NCBI GenBank assembly: GCA_945875135.1
Contig: CAMCJO010000108.1
Coordinates: 1-7,339, forward strand
Origin: an uncultured Porphyromonas sp.
Lineage (GTDB): Bacteria; Bacteroidota; Bacteroidia; Bacteroidales; Porphyromonadaceae
Direction of reading: 5' to 3'
Length of the DNA: 7,339 bases
The notes beneath the pieces were generated by a model. The model ran no database searches. It was not told the DNA's origin and saw only the letters and a program-made list of their open reading frames with translations. The position numbers and the translations under genes were made by a program. Every line of letters begins with the position of its first letter. Positions within the stretch are counted from its first letter, which is position 1. This document shows, piece after piece, positions 1 through 7,148 of the stretch.

Positions 1-63
1 TTTCCGACAGAGCGTTTCCGATGCTTCAGGCTGTGGCGACAGTGTTTGTAAAGAGGACAGTGT
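1..63. repeat. Short direct repeats upstream of the operon promoter
   Basis: Two pairs of short direct repeats lie ahead of the candidate promoter. TTTCCGA occurs at 1-7 and 15-21, and GACAGTGT at 38-45 and 56-63, the second copy extending into the small inverted repeat GACA-G-TGTC (56-64). Repeats in this position could be binding sites for a regulator of the operon, but they are short enough to arise by chance, and the GACAGTGT pair is also in phase with an open frame ending at base 70, so it may be the tail of an upstream gene. Confidence 0.2.
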
Positions 64-81
64 CAAGTAATCGAAAAAGCT

Positions 82-89
82 TACCTTTG
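82..89 (+). promoter_or_regulatory. Candidate Bacteroidota-type -7 promoter element
   Basis: TACCTTTG matches the TAnnTTTG -7 consensus of Bacteroidota primary sigma factor promoters exactly. It sits 38 bases before the ATG at 128, which would give a 5' leader of about 30 bases. No good -33 TTG/TTTG box lies at the usual distance (about 19-21 bases upstream); the nearest TTTG (45-48) is too far away. The location, directly ahead of a three-gene co-directional cluster, supports the call; the missing upstream box weakens it. Confidence 0.5.
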
Positions 90-111
90 TTAGCGTTCAA
101 GATTTTTACCT

Positions 112-119
112 ATAACCCC
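112..119 (+). promoter_or_regulatory. ATAACCCC leader motif before gene 1 (replaces Shine-Dalgarno)
   Basis: ATAACCCC ends 8 bases before the ATG at 128. There is no purine-rich Shine-Dalgarno sequence here, as is usual in Bacteroidota. The same eight bases occur at nearly the same distance before gene 3 (3991-3998), so the motif may be a shared translation-initiation or leader element. It also helps to choose the ATG at 128 over the in-frame TTG at 122. A regulatory function is inference. Confidence 0.3.
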
Positions 120-127
120 AATTGCTT

Positions 128-1786
128 ATGAAACACTACTGCCTACTCGCACTCATTGGGCTTTTGCTCCTACCACTCTCTATCTCAGCTCAGACCATTG
201 AGGATGGCGTATTATCTGGCTGTATGAGCCTCTCGGGTCGATATGTCGTACCTGACGAAGTGTCCAAGATTGACAACTTCGCATTCTTCTCTTCGTCCGT
301 TACTGAAGTTGTGATCGGCAAAAATGTCAAAGAGATAGGCAACGCAGCTTTCCAAAACTGTATGACCCTCGAGCGCATAACCTTTGCTCCAGACTCCAAG
401 CTAGAACGCATCGGAGATGACGTTTTTGGCGACTGTCCTAAATTGGTCGAGATAGCACTCCCCGAGGGTCTCCAGCGGATGGGTGCACGCACCTTCTGGC
501 TCAACGAATCGCTCAAGCAGGTCACACTCCCCACGACCCTCGACACGCTCCCCAAGTACTGCTTCCAAGGCTGTACATCACTGCGCAAAATGCGCCTACC
601 CGAGGGGATGAAGGTCATCGCAGAGAACGCATTAGCTGGGTGTGAAAACCTAATGCAGGTCACACTCCCCACCACACTTGACTCCATAGCGACAAAAGCA
701 TTTTACAAGAACCTCGGACTGCTCACCCTAACAATCCCCGAGGGAGTGCGCTCGATTGCTGACAGTGCTTTCATGCGTTGTGAAAATCTCGAGACAGTCA
801 CCCTACCAGCCAGCCTAGAGCGTGTCGGTGCTAAGCTCTTCCGTCGCTGTCCTGAACTCACAGCAATCTCCGTCGCTACTGGGAGCAAGCATCTGCGCTC
901 TCGTGATGGCATACTCTACTCTGCCGACCTGAAGACTCTCTTTGAGGCTCCCGCCAAGCTCAAAAGCGAAAACTACAAAGTGCCAGCAGAGACAGAGACT
1001 ATCTACCACTACGCCTTCTACGAGTGTCCCGAAGTCGCTGGGATCACCATTCCACAGACGATCAAACGCATTGGCATTGCTGCTCTTGTAAACAACGGGA
1101 TGCGTCAATTTACCTTCTCTGGTAATGAGAAGTATTGGCTTGAGGAGGGTTCGCTCTACTACAAAGCGAGCACCTCCGATGGCGAGCAGATAGTCTTTAT
1201 GGCACATCCCTCAGAAGCGGAGGGCGAGGCAATTGTCTCTTATGAAACCAAATACGTATCAGACTATGCACTCGCAGGGTGTCACAAGATTAGCTCTCTA
1301 CGTCTGCCCTCGACACTCCTCGGTATGGGGGCCTTCGTGCTCAGCGGGTGCAAGGGTCTCAAGGACATCTCCAGCTACGCTATAGAGCCACCCGTCCTCA
1401 CAGAGGAGTCGCTCATAGGTCTTGACCTTCCCTCCGTACGTCTACATGTCTACCCAGCAGCTATGAAAAAGTATATGAGCGCTCCCTACTGGCAGCTCAT
1501 CCTACATGGTGACGATCTGACTGGAGAAGAGCCTCGAGCTATCGCATCACTTGAGCAGCAGACCACACAACTCACTTGGAGCTATCAGCACGATGGTATA
1601 CTACATATCAAGAGCCAGAGCACAGTAGCTATGCGAGTAGCGCTCTACAGCACTGACGGAGTACGCATTACCACGCTAGAGCTAGCACCTCATGCCACCG
1701 CACAGCTCGCCCTCCCCACAGCAGGCATATACTTCCTCAGTAGCACCTCAAGTCTCGGCTCCCAGACCGAACAAATTATACTATGA
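128..1786 (+). CDS. BspA-type leucine-rich repeat surface protein with T9SS-like sorting domain
   Basis: A secreted protein of 552 residues, probably displayed on the cell surface. The ATG at 128 is preferred over the in-frame TTG at 122 because it directly begins a normal signal peptide (MKHYC followed by a Leu-rich core), with likely cleavage SISA|QTIE after residue 21. Residues 38-460 are BspA/Treponema-pallidum-type leucine-rich repeats (LRR_5 family) of about 23 residues, with the typical pattern LPxxLxxIgxxAFxxCxxLxxvt; six regular units run from 111 to 248. DGILYS (260-265) and EGSLYY (340-345) are the hairpin motifs usual in this family. The region 432-460 (VRLHVYP...Y...YW) resembles the family's C-terminal cap. 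Residues about 484-552 form a beta-rich end with STDG and AGIYFL, like a T9SS type A sorting domain, although it ends in IIL without the usual basic residues. Family members act in adhesion and coaggregation; that role is inferred here. The stop codon overlaps the start of the next gene (ATGA), implying translational coupling. Confidence 0.9.
   Translation: MKHYCLLALIGLLLLPLSISAQTIEDGVLSGCMSLSGRYVVPDEVSKIDNFAFFSSSVTEVVIGKNVKEIGNAAFQNCMTLERITFAPDSKLERIGDDVFGDCPKLVEIALPEGLQRMGARTFWLNESLKQVTLPTTLDTLPKYCFQGCTSLRKMRLPEGMKVIAENALAGCENLMQVTLPTTLDSIATKAFYKNLGLLTLTIPEGVRSIADSAFMRCENLETVTLPASLERVGAKLFRRCPELTAISVATGSKHLRSRDGILYSADLKTLFEAPAKLKSENYKVPAETETIYHYAFYECPEVAGITIPQTIKRIGIAALVNNGMRQFTFSGNEKYWLEEGSLYYKASTSDGEQIVFMAHPSEAEGEAIVSYETKYVSDYALAGCHKISSLRLPSTLLGMGAFVLSGCKGLKDISSYAIEPPVLTEESLIGLDLPSVRLHVYPAAMKKYMSAPYWQLILHGDDLTGEEPRAIASLEQQTTQLTWSYQHDGILHIKSQSTVAMRVALYSTDGVRITTLELAPHATAQLALPTAGIYFLSSTSSLGSQTEQIIL
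458..871 (+). repeat. Three tandem 138-bp (46-residue) double-LRR units
   Basis: Within gene 1 the 23-residue repeats alternate between an IP/LPEG start and an LPTT/LPAS start, so the true unit is two repeats, 46 residues or 138 bases. Units lie at 458-595, 596-733 and 734-871. The DNA retains the pattern: CAGGTCACACTCCCCAC is identical at 518-534 and 656-672, exactly 138 bases apart, and CCCGAGGG recurs at each unit start. This suggests growth by duplication of a two-repeat block. Confidence 0.75.
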
Positions 1787-3987
1787 TTCAAGCAAAGCAT
1801 ATATACTATCTACTGCTACTCCTCTATACAGCCAGCTCTTCGTGCGGAGCCTTGCGAGCTCAAGAGGAGAGTGGCTCAGGGACTCTAGTGATTAGTGAGA
1901 CCTTTGCTCTATTTACCAAGGGAAGCGATGAAACGCCTGACACGAAAGACTTGACGAGCAGTAGTACTGGGATGATTGCTGATGCGCTCACCCAGCAACC
2001 AGGTTGGAGTGGTGCTGGCATCTACTCGGCAGGAGGTAGTTGCCTGATAGCTCCTTACTATGATGAGGTGGACGGGTCTCTAGATGGATATCTAAACACG
2101 CCACGTACCAACCTCTACGGAGAGATTACAATCACTTTGAGGGCTAAGGTACATACGGCTTCTCAGGGTAAGCTACATATCAACGTGGCTCGCCTTACTC
2201 AAAACCTCGGAGGCTACACAGCCTCTCTCTCTGATCAATGGCAGACGATTACGACGACCTTGCGAATAATGCGCCCAGAGGCAGAGTACAATAGCTATAT
2301 TCAGTTCTCTACCGAAGAGCTTGCTTCTATCCTCATTGATGATATAAAGATCTACCGCAAAGCCCTACTAGCACCACCCGAGAAGGTCTTCTATAGAGAC
2401 TTTACTGCGACCTCTTTTACAGCAGAGTGGTCTCCGACGACTGATGCTACAGGGTATCTAGTAGACGTTTACACTAAAGAGAGTTCCCAACAAGACACCG
2501 TCATAGCGCATCCAGCATCAGACCCGCTAACGTGGACTAAAACTGGGGACTCTTGGCTCACACCCGAAGGAGAGCGCATCATAAAAGACTTAGCCTTGTA
2601 TGGTCTGCCCGCAGCCTCTAGTGATAGTAAAGGGGCTATAGCTATATCTGCTCTTGCACAAGGAGAGTGGCGTGATCTCGGAAGGGTTACGCTAGACAAG
2701 TTAACTGGAGGCAAGTACCTATCGCTCAAGAGCTACCTTCCCTATCTCACGACAAGAGTCAAGCTCACCTTTGTCAAGGGTGGCGGAGACTTAAGGCTAC
2801 AAGAGATTACAACAATCTATGAGGGGCAAAAGGTCTATCACCTGCAAGGCCATCACACGACTGAGACGCACCTAGCAGTCACTGGCATAGATCCTAACAA
2901 AGACTACTACTATACCGTCTCTAGCCAGCAGGGGCAGATCAGCTCGACACCTTCTCAAGAGGTGTGGGTGAGTGACTTACTGACTCCGCAACTGACACAT
3001 CCCTCGTCAGAGGATCTACACAAAGAGAGCTATACAGCTCGCTGGCAAGTCGTACCTAAAGCTGATGGCTACCTCCTCTACAACTACACTGTCACTACGG
3101 TAGCTCAGACTGGCTTGGCTACACTCCTACACGACACCTTCAGTCGCTATGAGACTCCAGCAACGCCTGATGCTCCTGAAGAAGTGCCTGACGATGCTCT
3201 AATACTAGACAACTACACAGACTTGCCTGGATGGCTAGGCAAGAGAGTACGTCTAGCAGACGGTATGCTCGGGTGCTGGGGATGGGGCAGCTCTTTGCAG
3301 ACTCCTACACTCTCCTTATCCCATAATGAAGGCAACTTCAGACTGACCTTATCTGCGTGGGCTAAAAAGAATACAGACCTCATCATTAAATATGGGGAAG
3401 AGAAGGACCAGCGCATCATCTTATCCTTTACCGACACGGGTCTGCAAGAGCATACTTTTGACCTATCGGGAGGGAGTGACTCGACAGCGATACGCTTCTA
3501 CACTTCGGCTGGAGAGATATTCTTTCTAGATGAGATCTCTGTAGAGCAAGAACTGAAAGCAGGAGCTGAGTACCGCACCCTTCTCAACAATATGCTACCT
3601 ATCAAGTCAGGTCAGACAAACTACTACACACTGAAGGATCTGCCCCAAGACAAAGTCTACGAGTACGAAGTCATCGCTTACCGGCTAGTAGATGATATGC
3701 TACTGCTCTCTCCTCGCTCTAGTGCTATGAGAGTACAGCTAGATACCAGCATTACTCCAACTATAGGAAAGAGTGATACATGCACGCTACAGTACTCCTA
3801 TGGAGCTCAAGGCTTGACACTATCTACGCATCAAGGTGAGACGCTATCCATCTATACTACTCAAGGGATACTCTTACATCAGACTACGATACGTCCTCAA
3901 GAGGAGGTGACATACCCACTCGCTGCTGGGATCTATCTAGTAGTACATAGTGGATGCAATAAACCACACAAATTGCTGATACCATAA
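1783..3987 (+). CDS. Secreted fibronectin-III-like protein with inserted beta-domains and T9SS-like sorting domain
   Basis: A 734-residue exported protein with no catalytic motif that I recognise. The ATG overlaps the stop of gene 1 (ATGA), so it is probably translated by coupling. The signal peptide (KHIYYLLLLLY core) likely ends at LRA|QEES after residue 26. Residues 33-193 look like a jelly-roll, carbohydrate-binding-like domain (ETF start, QPGW, closing SILIDDIKIYRK). A fibronectin-III-like domain begins at about 197 (FTAEWSPTTDATGYLVDVY) and seems to resume at 361-397 (HLAVTGIDPNKDYYYTVSS), with about 130 beta-rich residues between. A second begins at about 411 (YTARWQVVPKADGYLLYNY) and resumes at 598-655, interrupted at 446-591 by a domain resembling the first jelly roll (DTF start, LPGW, closing EIFFLDEISVEQ). 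Residues about 664-734 resemble a T9SS type A sorting domain (LSIYTTQGILLHQ, LAAGIYLVV, KPHKLLIP). Such architectures usually bind glycans or proteins; the ligand is unknown. Domain limits are by eye. Confidence 0.88.
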   Translation: MIQAKHIYYLLLLLYTASSSCGALRAQEESGSGTLVISETFALFTKGSDETPDTKDLTSSSTGMIADALTQQPGWSGAGIYSAGGSCLIAPYYDEVDGSLDGYLNTPRTNLYGEITITLRAKVHTASQGKLHINVARLTQNLGGYTASLSDQWQTITTTLRIMRPEAEYNSYIQFSTEELASILIDDIKIYRKALLAPPEKVFYRDFTATSFTAEWSPTTDATGYLVDVYTKESSQQDTVIAHPASDPLTWTKTGDSWLTPEGERIIKDLALYGLPAASSDSKGAIAISALAQGEWRDLGRVTLDKLTGGKYLSLKSYLPYLTTRVKLTFVKGGGDLRLQEITTIYEGQKVYHLQGHHTTETHLAVTGIDPNKDYYYTVSSQQGQISSTPSQEVWVSDLLTPQLTHPSSEDLHKESYTARWQVVPKADGYLLYNYTVTTVAQTGLATLLHDTFSRYETPATPDAPEEVPDDALILDNYTDLPGWLGKRVRLADGMLGCWGWGSSLQTPTLSLSHNEGNFRLTLSAWAKKNTDLIIKYGEEKDQRIILSFTDTGLQEHTFDLSGGSDSTAIRFYTSAGEIFFLDEISVEQELKAGAEYRTLLNNMLPIKSGQTNYYTLKDLPQDKVYEYEVIAYRLVDDMLLLSPRSSAMRVQLDTSITPTIGKSDTCTLQYSYGAQGLTLSTHQGETLSIYTTQGILLHQTTIRPQEEVTYPLAAGIYLVVHSGCNKPHKLLIP

Positions 3988-3990
3988 CCA

Positions 3991-3998
3991 ATAACCCC
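3991..3998 (+). promoter_or_regulatory. ATAACCCC leader motif before gene 3
   Basis: ATAACCCC lies in the 20-base gap between genes 2 and 3 and ends 9 bases before the ATG at 4008. It matches the motif before gene 1 (112-119) in sequence and spacing, while gene 2, coupled by overlap, has none. The gap is too short for a full separate promoter plus leader, so a role in translation start is more likely than transcription. Function is inferred from position only. Confidence 0.3.
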
Positions 3999-4007
3999 CT
4001 ATTTACT

Positions 4008-7000
4008 ATGAACCGACATAGAGTTATTTACACACTACTCGTATGGCTCTCCCTAATAGGAGCTATGACGGGCACGCTGACAGCGCAGAGTAGCCAGACG
4101 ATAGTCAACGACAAGGCTGGCTCGCTCAGTAGCAAGCTCACAGGACTAGAGGGCGTAACGGATCTAACCATTAAAGGCGTTATGGACGCATCCGACCTTG
4201 TAGCCATTGCCAAAGCTTTGCCCGATCTCTTACGACTAGACCTAGAGGTGGTCGCTTTTAAGGAGTACTTTGATCCATATGACCCCGATAACAGGTCATC
4301 GGCAGACTGCTTTCCCATAGGATTAAACGGCAAGATGAAAAGCCTGCAAGAGCTGATCCTCCCCTCTTCTATTACGAAGATTACCGACGGAACTCTTTTT
4401 GGGCTTAACGCTCTGAAGAAGCTTATCTGCCCCACAGCTGTGGTCCCAACCATCGCAGGCTGGGGACAAGAGCTAACTAGTAGCGAGATCTATGCTCAGT
4501 GCACACTCTACGTGAAGCCGGAGCTTGTAGAAGCTTTCAAGCAGAGTAACACTACTTGGGCATTTCAGACGATCCTACCGATACCAACGCCCTTTGAGGC
4601 TGATCTATCCATGACAGTGGCTACAAGTGCTGCCTTCTCCATCACAGTAGGAGCCAAGGATGATGCCGTCACGGTACACTACCCCGATGGCTTCCAGGAG
4701 ACCAAGGTAGGAGCTGACGGAGCCCTGACCCTAGCCTTCACTCATACGATAGACCCAAGCAAAGTAGCCGATGAGAAGCGCATACTCATCTCTGCCCCTA
4801 AAGCTATTCGCTTGACAACGCAAGGGACCGGACTGACCGCATGCACATTCATGCGTGAGCTTCCTCTACAAGAGCTGACGCTACGCTTCGAGAGCGAGCT
4901 GACAGCTCTAGACCTTTCACAGCTATCTAGCCTGACCTCGGTCAATCTAGGTAGATGTAGCAAGCTAACCTCGCTAACGCTACCTACGACAGCTCCACAG
5001 CTTAAGTCATTACAGCTACCCAATACGGCTGTAAGCACCTTGACACTCACTGCCTACCCCGCTCTCGAAGAGCTAGACCTAGCGAGCATAGGTCTCTCGC
5101 AGGTGACACTCACCGGACTGACGAAGCTCCGCACACTAGATCTCTCGGACAATAAGCTCACCAGCATAGACCTCACAGGGCTAACCGCTATCTCTACACT
5201 ACGAGTAGGCAACAATCAGCTTACCGAGCTAACGCTCTCCTCGACCACCTTTGACGAGCTAAACGTAGAGCACAACCGTCTCTCCTCTATAGACCTCTCA
5301 CAGGTCACAAAGATCGGAGCATTCTATTGCAATGACAACAACTTCACTCTAGACAAACTACCAGCGAAGGGGTCCGTCATATCTGCCTATATATACGCTC
5401 CGCAGGCAAGGCACCAGTTGCCCCAGACGATTGCTCAGGGCGAGGTGCTAGATCTCTCTGCGATAGCTTCCGTACAGGGTGTGCTAGCACAACCTGCCGC
5501 CTCTACGTTTAGCTGGTACGACAATGCGGGCAATCTCCTCTCTGAGGGCACTGACTACGAGACAAAGGGCGCTGGGCAATTTGCTTTCCTACGTCCTTTT
5601 GCCGACTCTGTCTACTGTCTAGTTAAGAGCAAAGCTTTCCCCAAGTTTACGGGCAAGAGTAGCTATAAGACGACGAACATCGCCATCACAGAGCCTGTTG
5701 TAACTGCAAACTTTACCTACTACACTTCACAGGCTAAGCAAAACTTCTCCGTAAAGACGACTCCTAACGGGACAGTCTCTGTACGAACAGCTGATGGCGT
5801 CACGCTCCAAGCAACAGGCGATGATGAGTACGGCATCGCACGCTTTGCTCATCTTATAGATACAGACAAGGTCGCTGACTCTAAGCAGATGAAGATGGAG
5901 ATCATTTGTGACCAGATGTACTCCTTTGCAGCTCAGGATACTGGTATCTCAGAGGTAGAGCTAACCGACTGCCCACAGCTGAAGCGACTGACGCTTAAGT
6001 ATCAGCAACTCTCTAGCATAGACCTATCCAAAGCATCTAACCTAGAGGAGCTTTACCTAGATGGGAATGAGAAGCTAGAGCAGGTCGGCCTCACAGGACT
6101 AGGCTCTCTACGCTGGCTCAACGTGAGCAACCTGCCCAAGCTCAAGACCCTCGACCTAGCACAGACTCCAGGTCTCACACATCTCTTAGCATACAATACT
6201 CAGTGTGCTAATCTGCCCGTGGAGATCTGTACTAACCTAGAGGTGCTAGACCTAACCAATACGGGATCGTCTCAGCTCAATGTAGCAGACCTAACCAAGC
6301 TACAGCGTCTACTCCTCACAAACAATAAATTGGAGAAGGTCGAGACCGCTAAGTTGACTGCTCTCACGGAGCTTCAAGTAGACAAGAATCAGCTCACCGA
6401 GCTAGTCCTCCACGCCCCGAACCTTGAGACACTCAATGTGACGAGCAATCTGCTCACCGAACTAGACCTATCTCAGTCCACAAGGATTACGACACTCTAC
6501 TGTAGCGCCAATAAGCTCTCCCTAGACAAGCTACCCACACTGGCTATCGATGGACCAGCATATGTCTATGCTCCACAAGCGCCTATGAGCTGGAGCAAAG
6601 CATCCTACAGTACAGATGATGCGATAGATCTATCACACCTCACACAGCTACAAGGTGTGCTAGCTGGTCCTATCGCTTCGGTCTATGCCTGCTTTGATGC
6701 CAAGAGCAAGACGCAGCTACAAGAGGGCCGCGACTACAAGGTACTCCGCGAAGGAGTCTTCCAGATACTGGCTCCACATGCTGACGGGGTCTTCTTCACC
6801 ATCACAACCCCAGCTTTCCCCGCCTTTACTGGTGACAAAGCGTATCAGACGGAGCCTGTCGTTATCACTCAAGGCACAGGTGTCTGCTCTCCTATCGTCA
6901 GCGCCCACCCGCTACAAATAGTATCAGATAGCGAGGGTCTCTCGCTGACTACTCAAGAGACTCTCCCCTATGTACTCTACGATCTCTCGGGGGTGTGCCA

Positions 7001-7121
7001 CTACCGAGGCACGCTACTAGCTGGTCGCACCGCACTTCCCCTAACTAGTGGCAACTATCTACTCGTCTATCGACTAGGCAATAAGGACTATAGCGTCAAG
7101 GTTATCGTCTCTGCAAGATAG
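4008..7121 (+). CDS. InlJ/internalin-like leucine-rich repeat surface protein with T9SS-like sorting domain
   Basis: A 1037-residue exported protein. The signal peptide (residues 1-26) likely ends at LTA|QSSQ. Residues 38-190 resemble the N-terminal region of BspA-like proteins (TDLTIKGVMDASDLVAI, LQELILPSSITKI, and a cap with CTLYVKPELVEAF and TWAFQTI). Two large homologous modules follow, at about 196-563 and 564-954. Each has a beta-rich lead with a KVAD motif (252 and 621), an array of 20-23 residue repeats of the form LxxLdLsxNxLtxidLs (I count 8, then 9), a last repeat with FYCNDNN or LYCSANK and LDKLP, and an Ig-like beta-domain opening with YxYAPQA. Residues about 965-1037 resemble a T9SS type A sorting domain (YDLSGVCHYRG, LTSGNYLLVYRLG, SVKVIV). 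It has no LPXTG motif, so anchoring differs from Listeria internalins. The closest family I recall is the InlJ-like proteins of Porphyromonas, one of which is linked to biofilm formation in P. gingivalis; the role here is inferred. It is the last gene of the operon, 20 bases after gene 2. Confidence 0.9.
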   Translation: MNRHRVIYTLLVWLSLIGAMTGTLTAQSSQTIVNDKAGSLSSKLTGLEGVTDLTIKGVMDASDLVAIAKALPDLLRLDLEVVAFKEYFDPYDPDNRSSADCFPIGLNGKMKSLQELILPSSITKITDGTLFGLNALKKLICPTAVVPTIAGWGQELTSSEIYAQCTLYVKPELVEAFKQSNTTWAFQTILPIPTPFEADLSMTVATSAAFSITVGAKDDAVTVHYPDGFQETKVGADGALTLAFTHTIDPSKVADEKRILISAPKAIRLTTQGTGLTACTFMRELPLQELTLRFESELTALDLSQLSSLTSVNLGRCSKLTSLTLPTTAPQLKSLQLPNTAVSTLTLTAYPALEELDLASIGLSQVTLTGLTKLRTLDLSDNKLTSIDLTGLTAISTLRVGNNQLTELTLSSTTFDELNVEHNRLSSIDLSQVTKIGAFYCNDNNFTLDKLPAKGSVISAYIYAPQARHQLPQTIAQGEVLDLSAIASVQGVLAQPAASTFSWYDNAGNLLSEGTDYETKGAGQFAFLRPFADSVYCLVKSKAFPKFTGKSSYKTTNIAITEPVVTANFTYYTSQAKQNFSVKTTPNGTVSVRTADGVTLQATGDDEYGIARFAHLIDTDKVADSKQMKMEIICDQMYSFAAQDTGISEVELTDCPQLKRLTLKYQQLSSIDLSKASNLEELYLDGNEKLEQVGLTGLGSLRWLNVSNLPKLKTLDLAQTPGLTHLLAYNTQCANLPVEICTNLEVLDLTNTGSSQLNVADLTKLQRLLLTNNKLEKVETAKLTALTELQVDKNQLTELVLHAPNLETLNVTSNLLTELDLSQSTRITTLYCSANKLSLDKLPTLAIDGPAYVYAPQAPMSWSKASYSTDDAIDLSHLTQLQGVLAGPIASVYACFDAKSKTQLQEGRDYKVLREGVFQILAPHADGVFFTITTPAFPAFTGDKAYQTEPVVITQGTGVCSPIVSAHPLQIVSDSEGLSLTTQETLPYVLYDLSGVCHYRGTLLAGRTALPLTSGNYLLVYRLGNKDYSVKVIVSAR
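4593..5696 (+). repeat. Module A of the internal duplication in gene 3
   Basis: Residues about 196-563. The order is beta-domain with IDPSKVADEKR, eight leucine-rich repeats, then YIYAPQA and a beta-domain with GTDYETKGAGQFAFL and AFPKFTG. Every landmark has a counterpart in module B. Boundaries are approximate. Confidence 0.75.
5697..6869 (+). repeat. Module B of the internal duplication in gene 3
   Basis: Residues about 564-954. The landmarks match module A: IDTDKVADSKQ, nine leucine-rich repeats, YVYAPQA, GRDYKVLREGVFQIL and AFPAFTG. The offset between copies is 369 residues at KVAD and 391 at LDKLP, so module B has gained (or A has lost) one 22-residue repeat. The copies are diverged at the protein level, so the duplication is not recent. 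Confidence 0.75.
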
Positions 7122-7148
7122 GCATCTATAACCCCACACAAACACACA

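Noticed and set aside
2..70. Open frame on the plus strand ending in TAA at 68-70 (tail ...DSVCKEDSVK)
   Set aside because: It could be the C-terminus of an upstream gene, but only 22 codons are visible, with no recognisable motif and no terminator after it, so it cannot be told from chance.
458..871. CRISPR-like array
   Set aside because: The repeats are in frame, diverged and explained by 23-residue protein repeats; there are no unique spacers between constant repeats.
190..1207. Long minus-strand open frames opposite gene 1
   Set aside because: They overlap a clear repeat-protein gene, show no domain signature, and arise from the regular codon pattern of the leucine-rich repeats.
1783..1863. 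Possible lipoprotein signal in gene 2 (SSSC, Cys at residue 21)
   Set aside because: The residues before the Cys do not fit a good lipobox (no Leu or other hydrophobic at -3), LRA|Q gives a better signal peptidase I site, and a T9SS-like C-terminus argues for secretion by another route.
6685..6921. Alternative plus-strand frame of 78 codons inside gene 3
   Set aside because: It is basic and serine-rich, has no recognisable domain, and lies wholly within the well-supported gene 3 frame.
4008..7121. Gram-positive-style cell-wall anchored internalin
   Set aside because: There is no LPXTG motif, C-terminal membrane helix or positively charged tail of that type; the C-terminus resembles a T9SS sorting domain instead.
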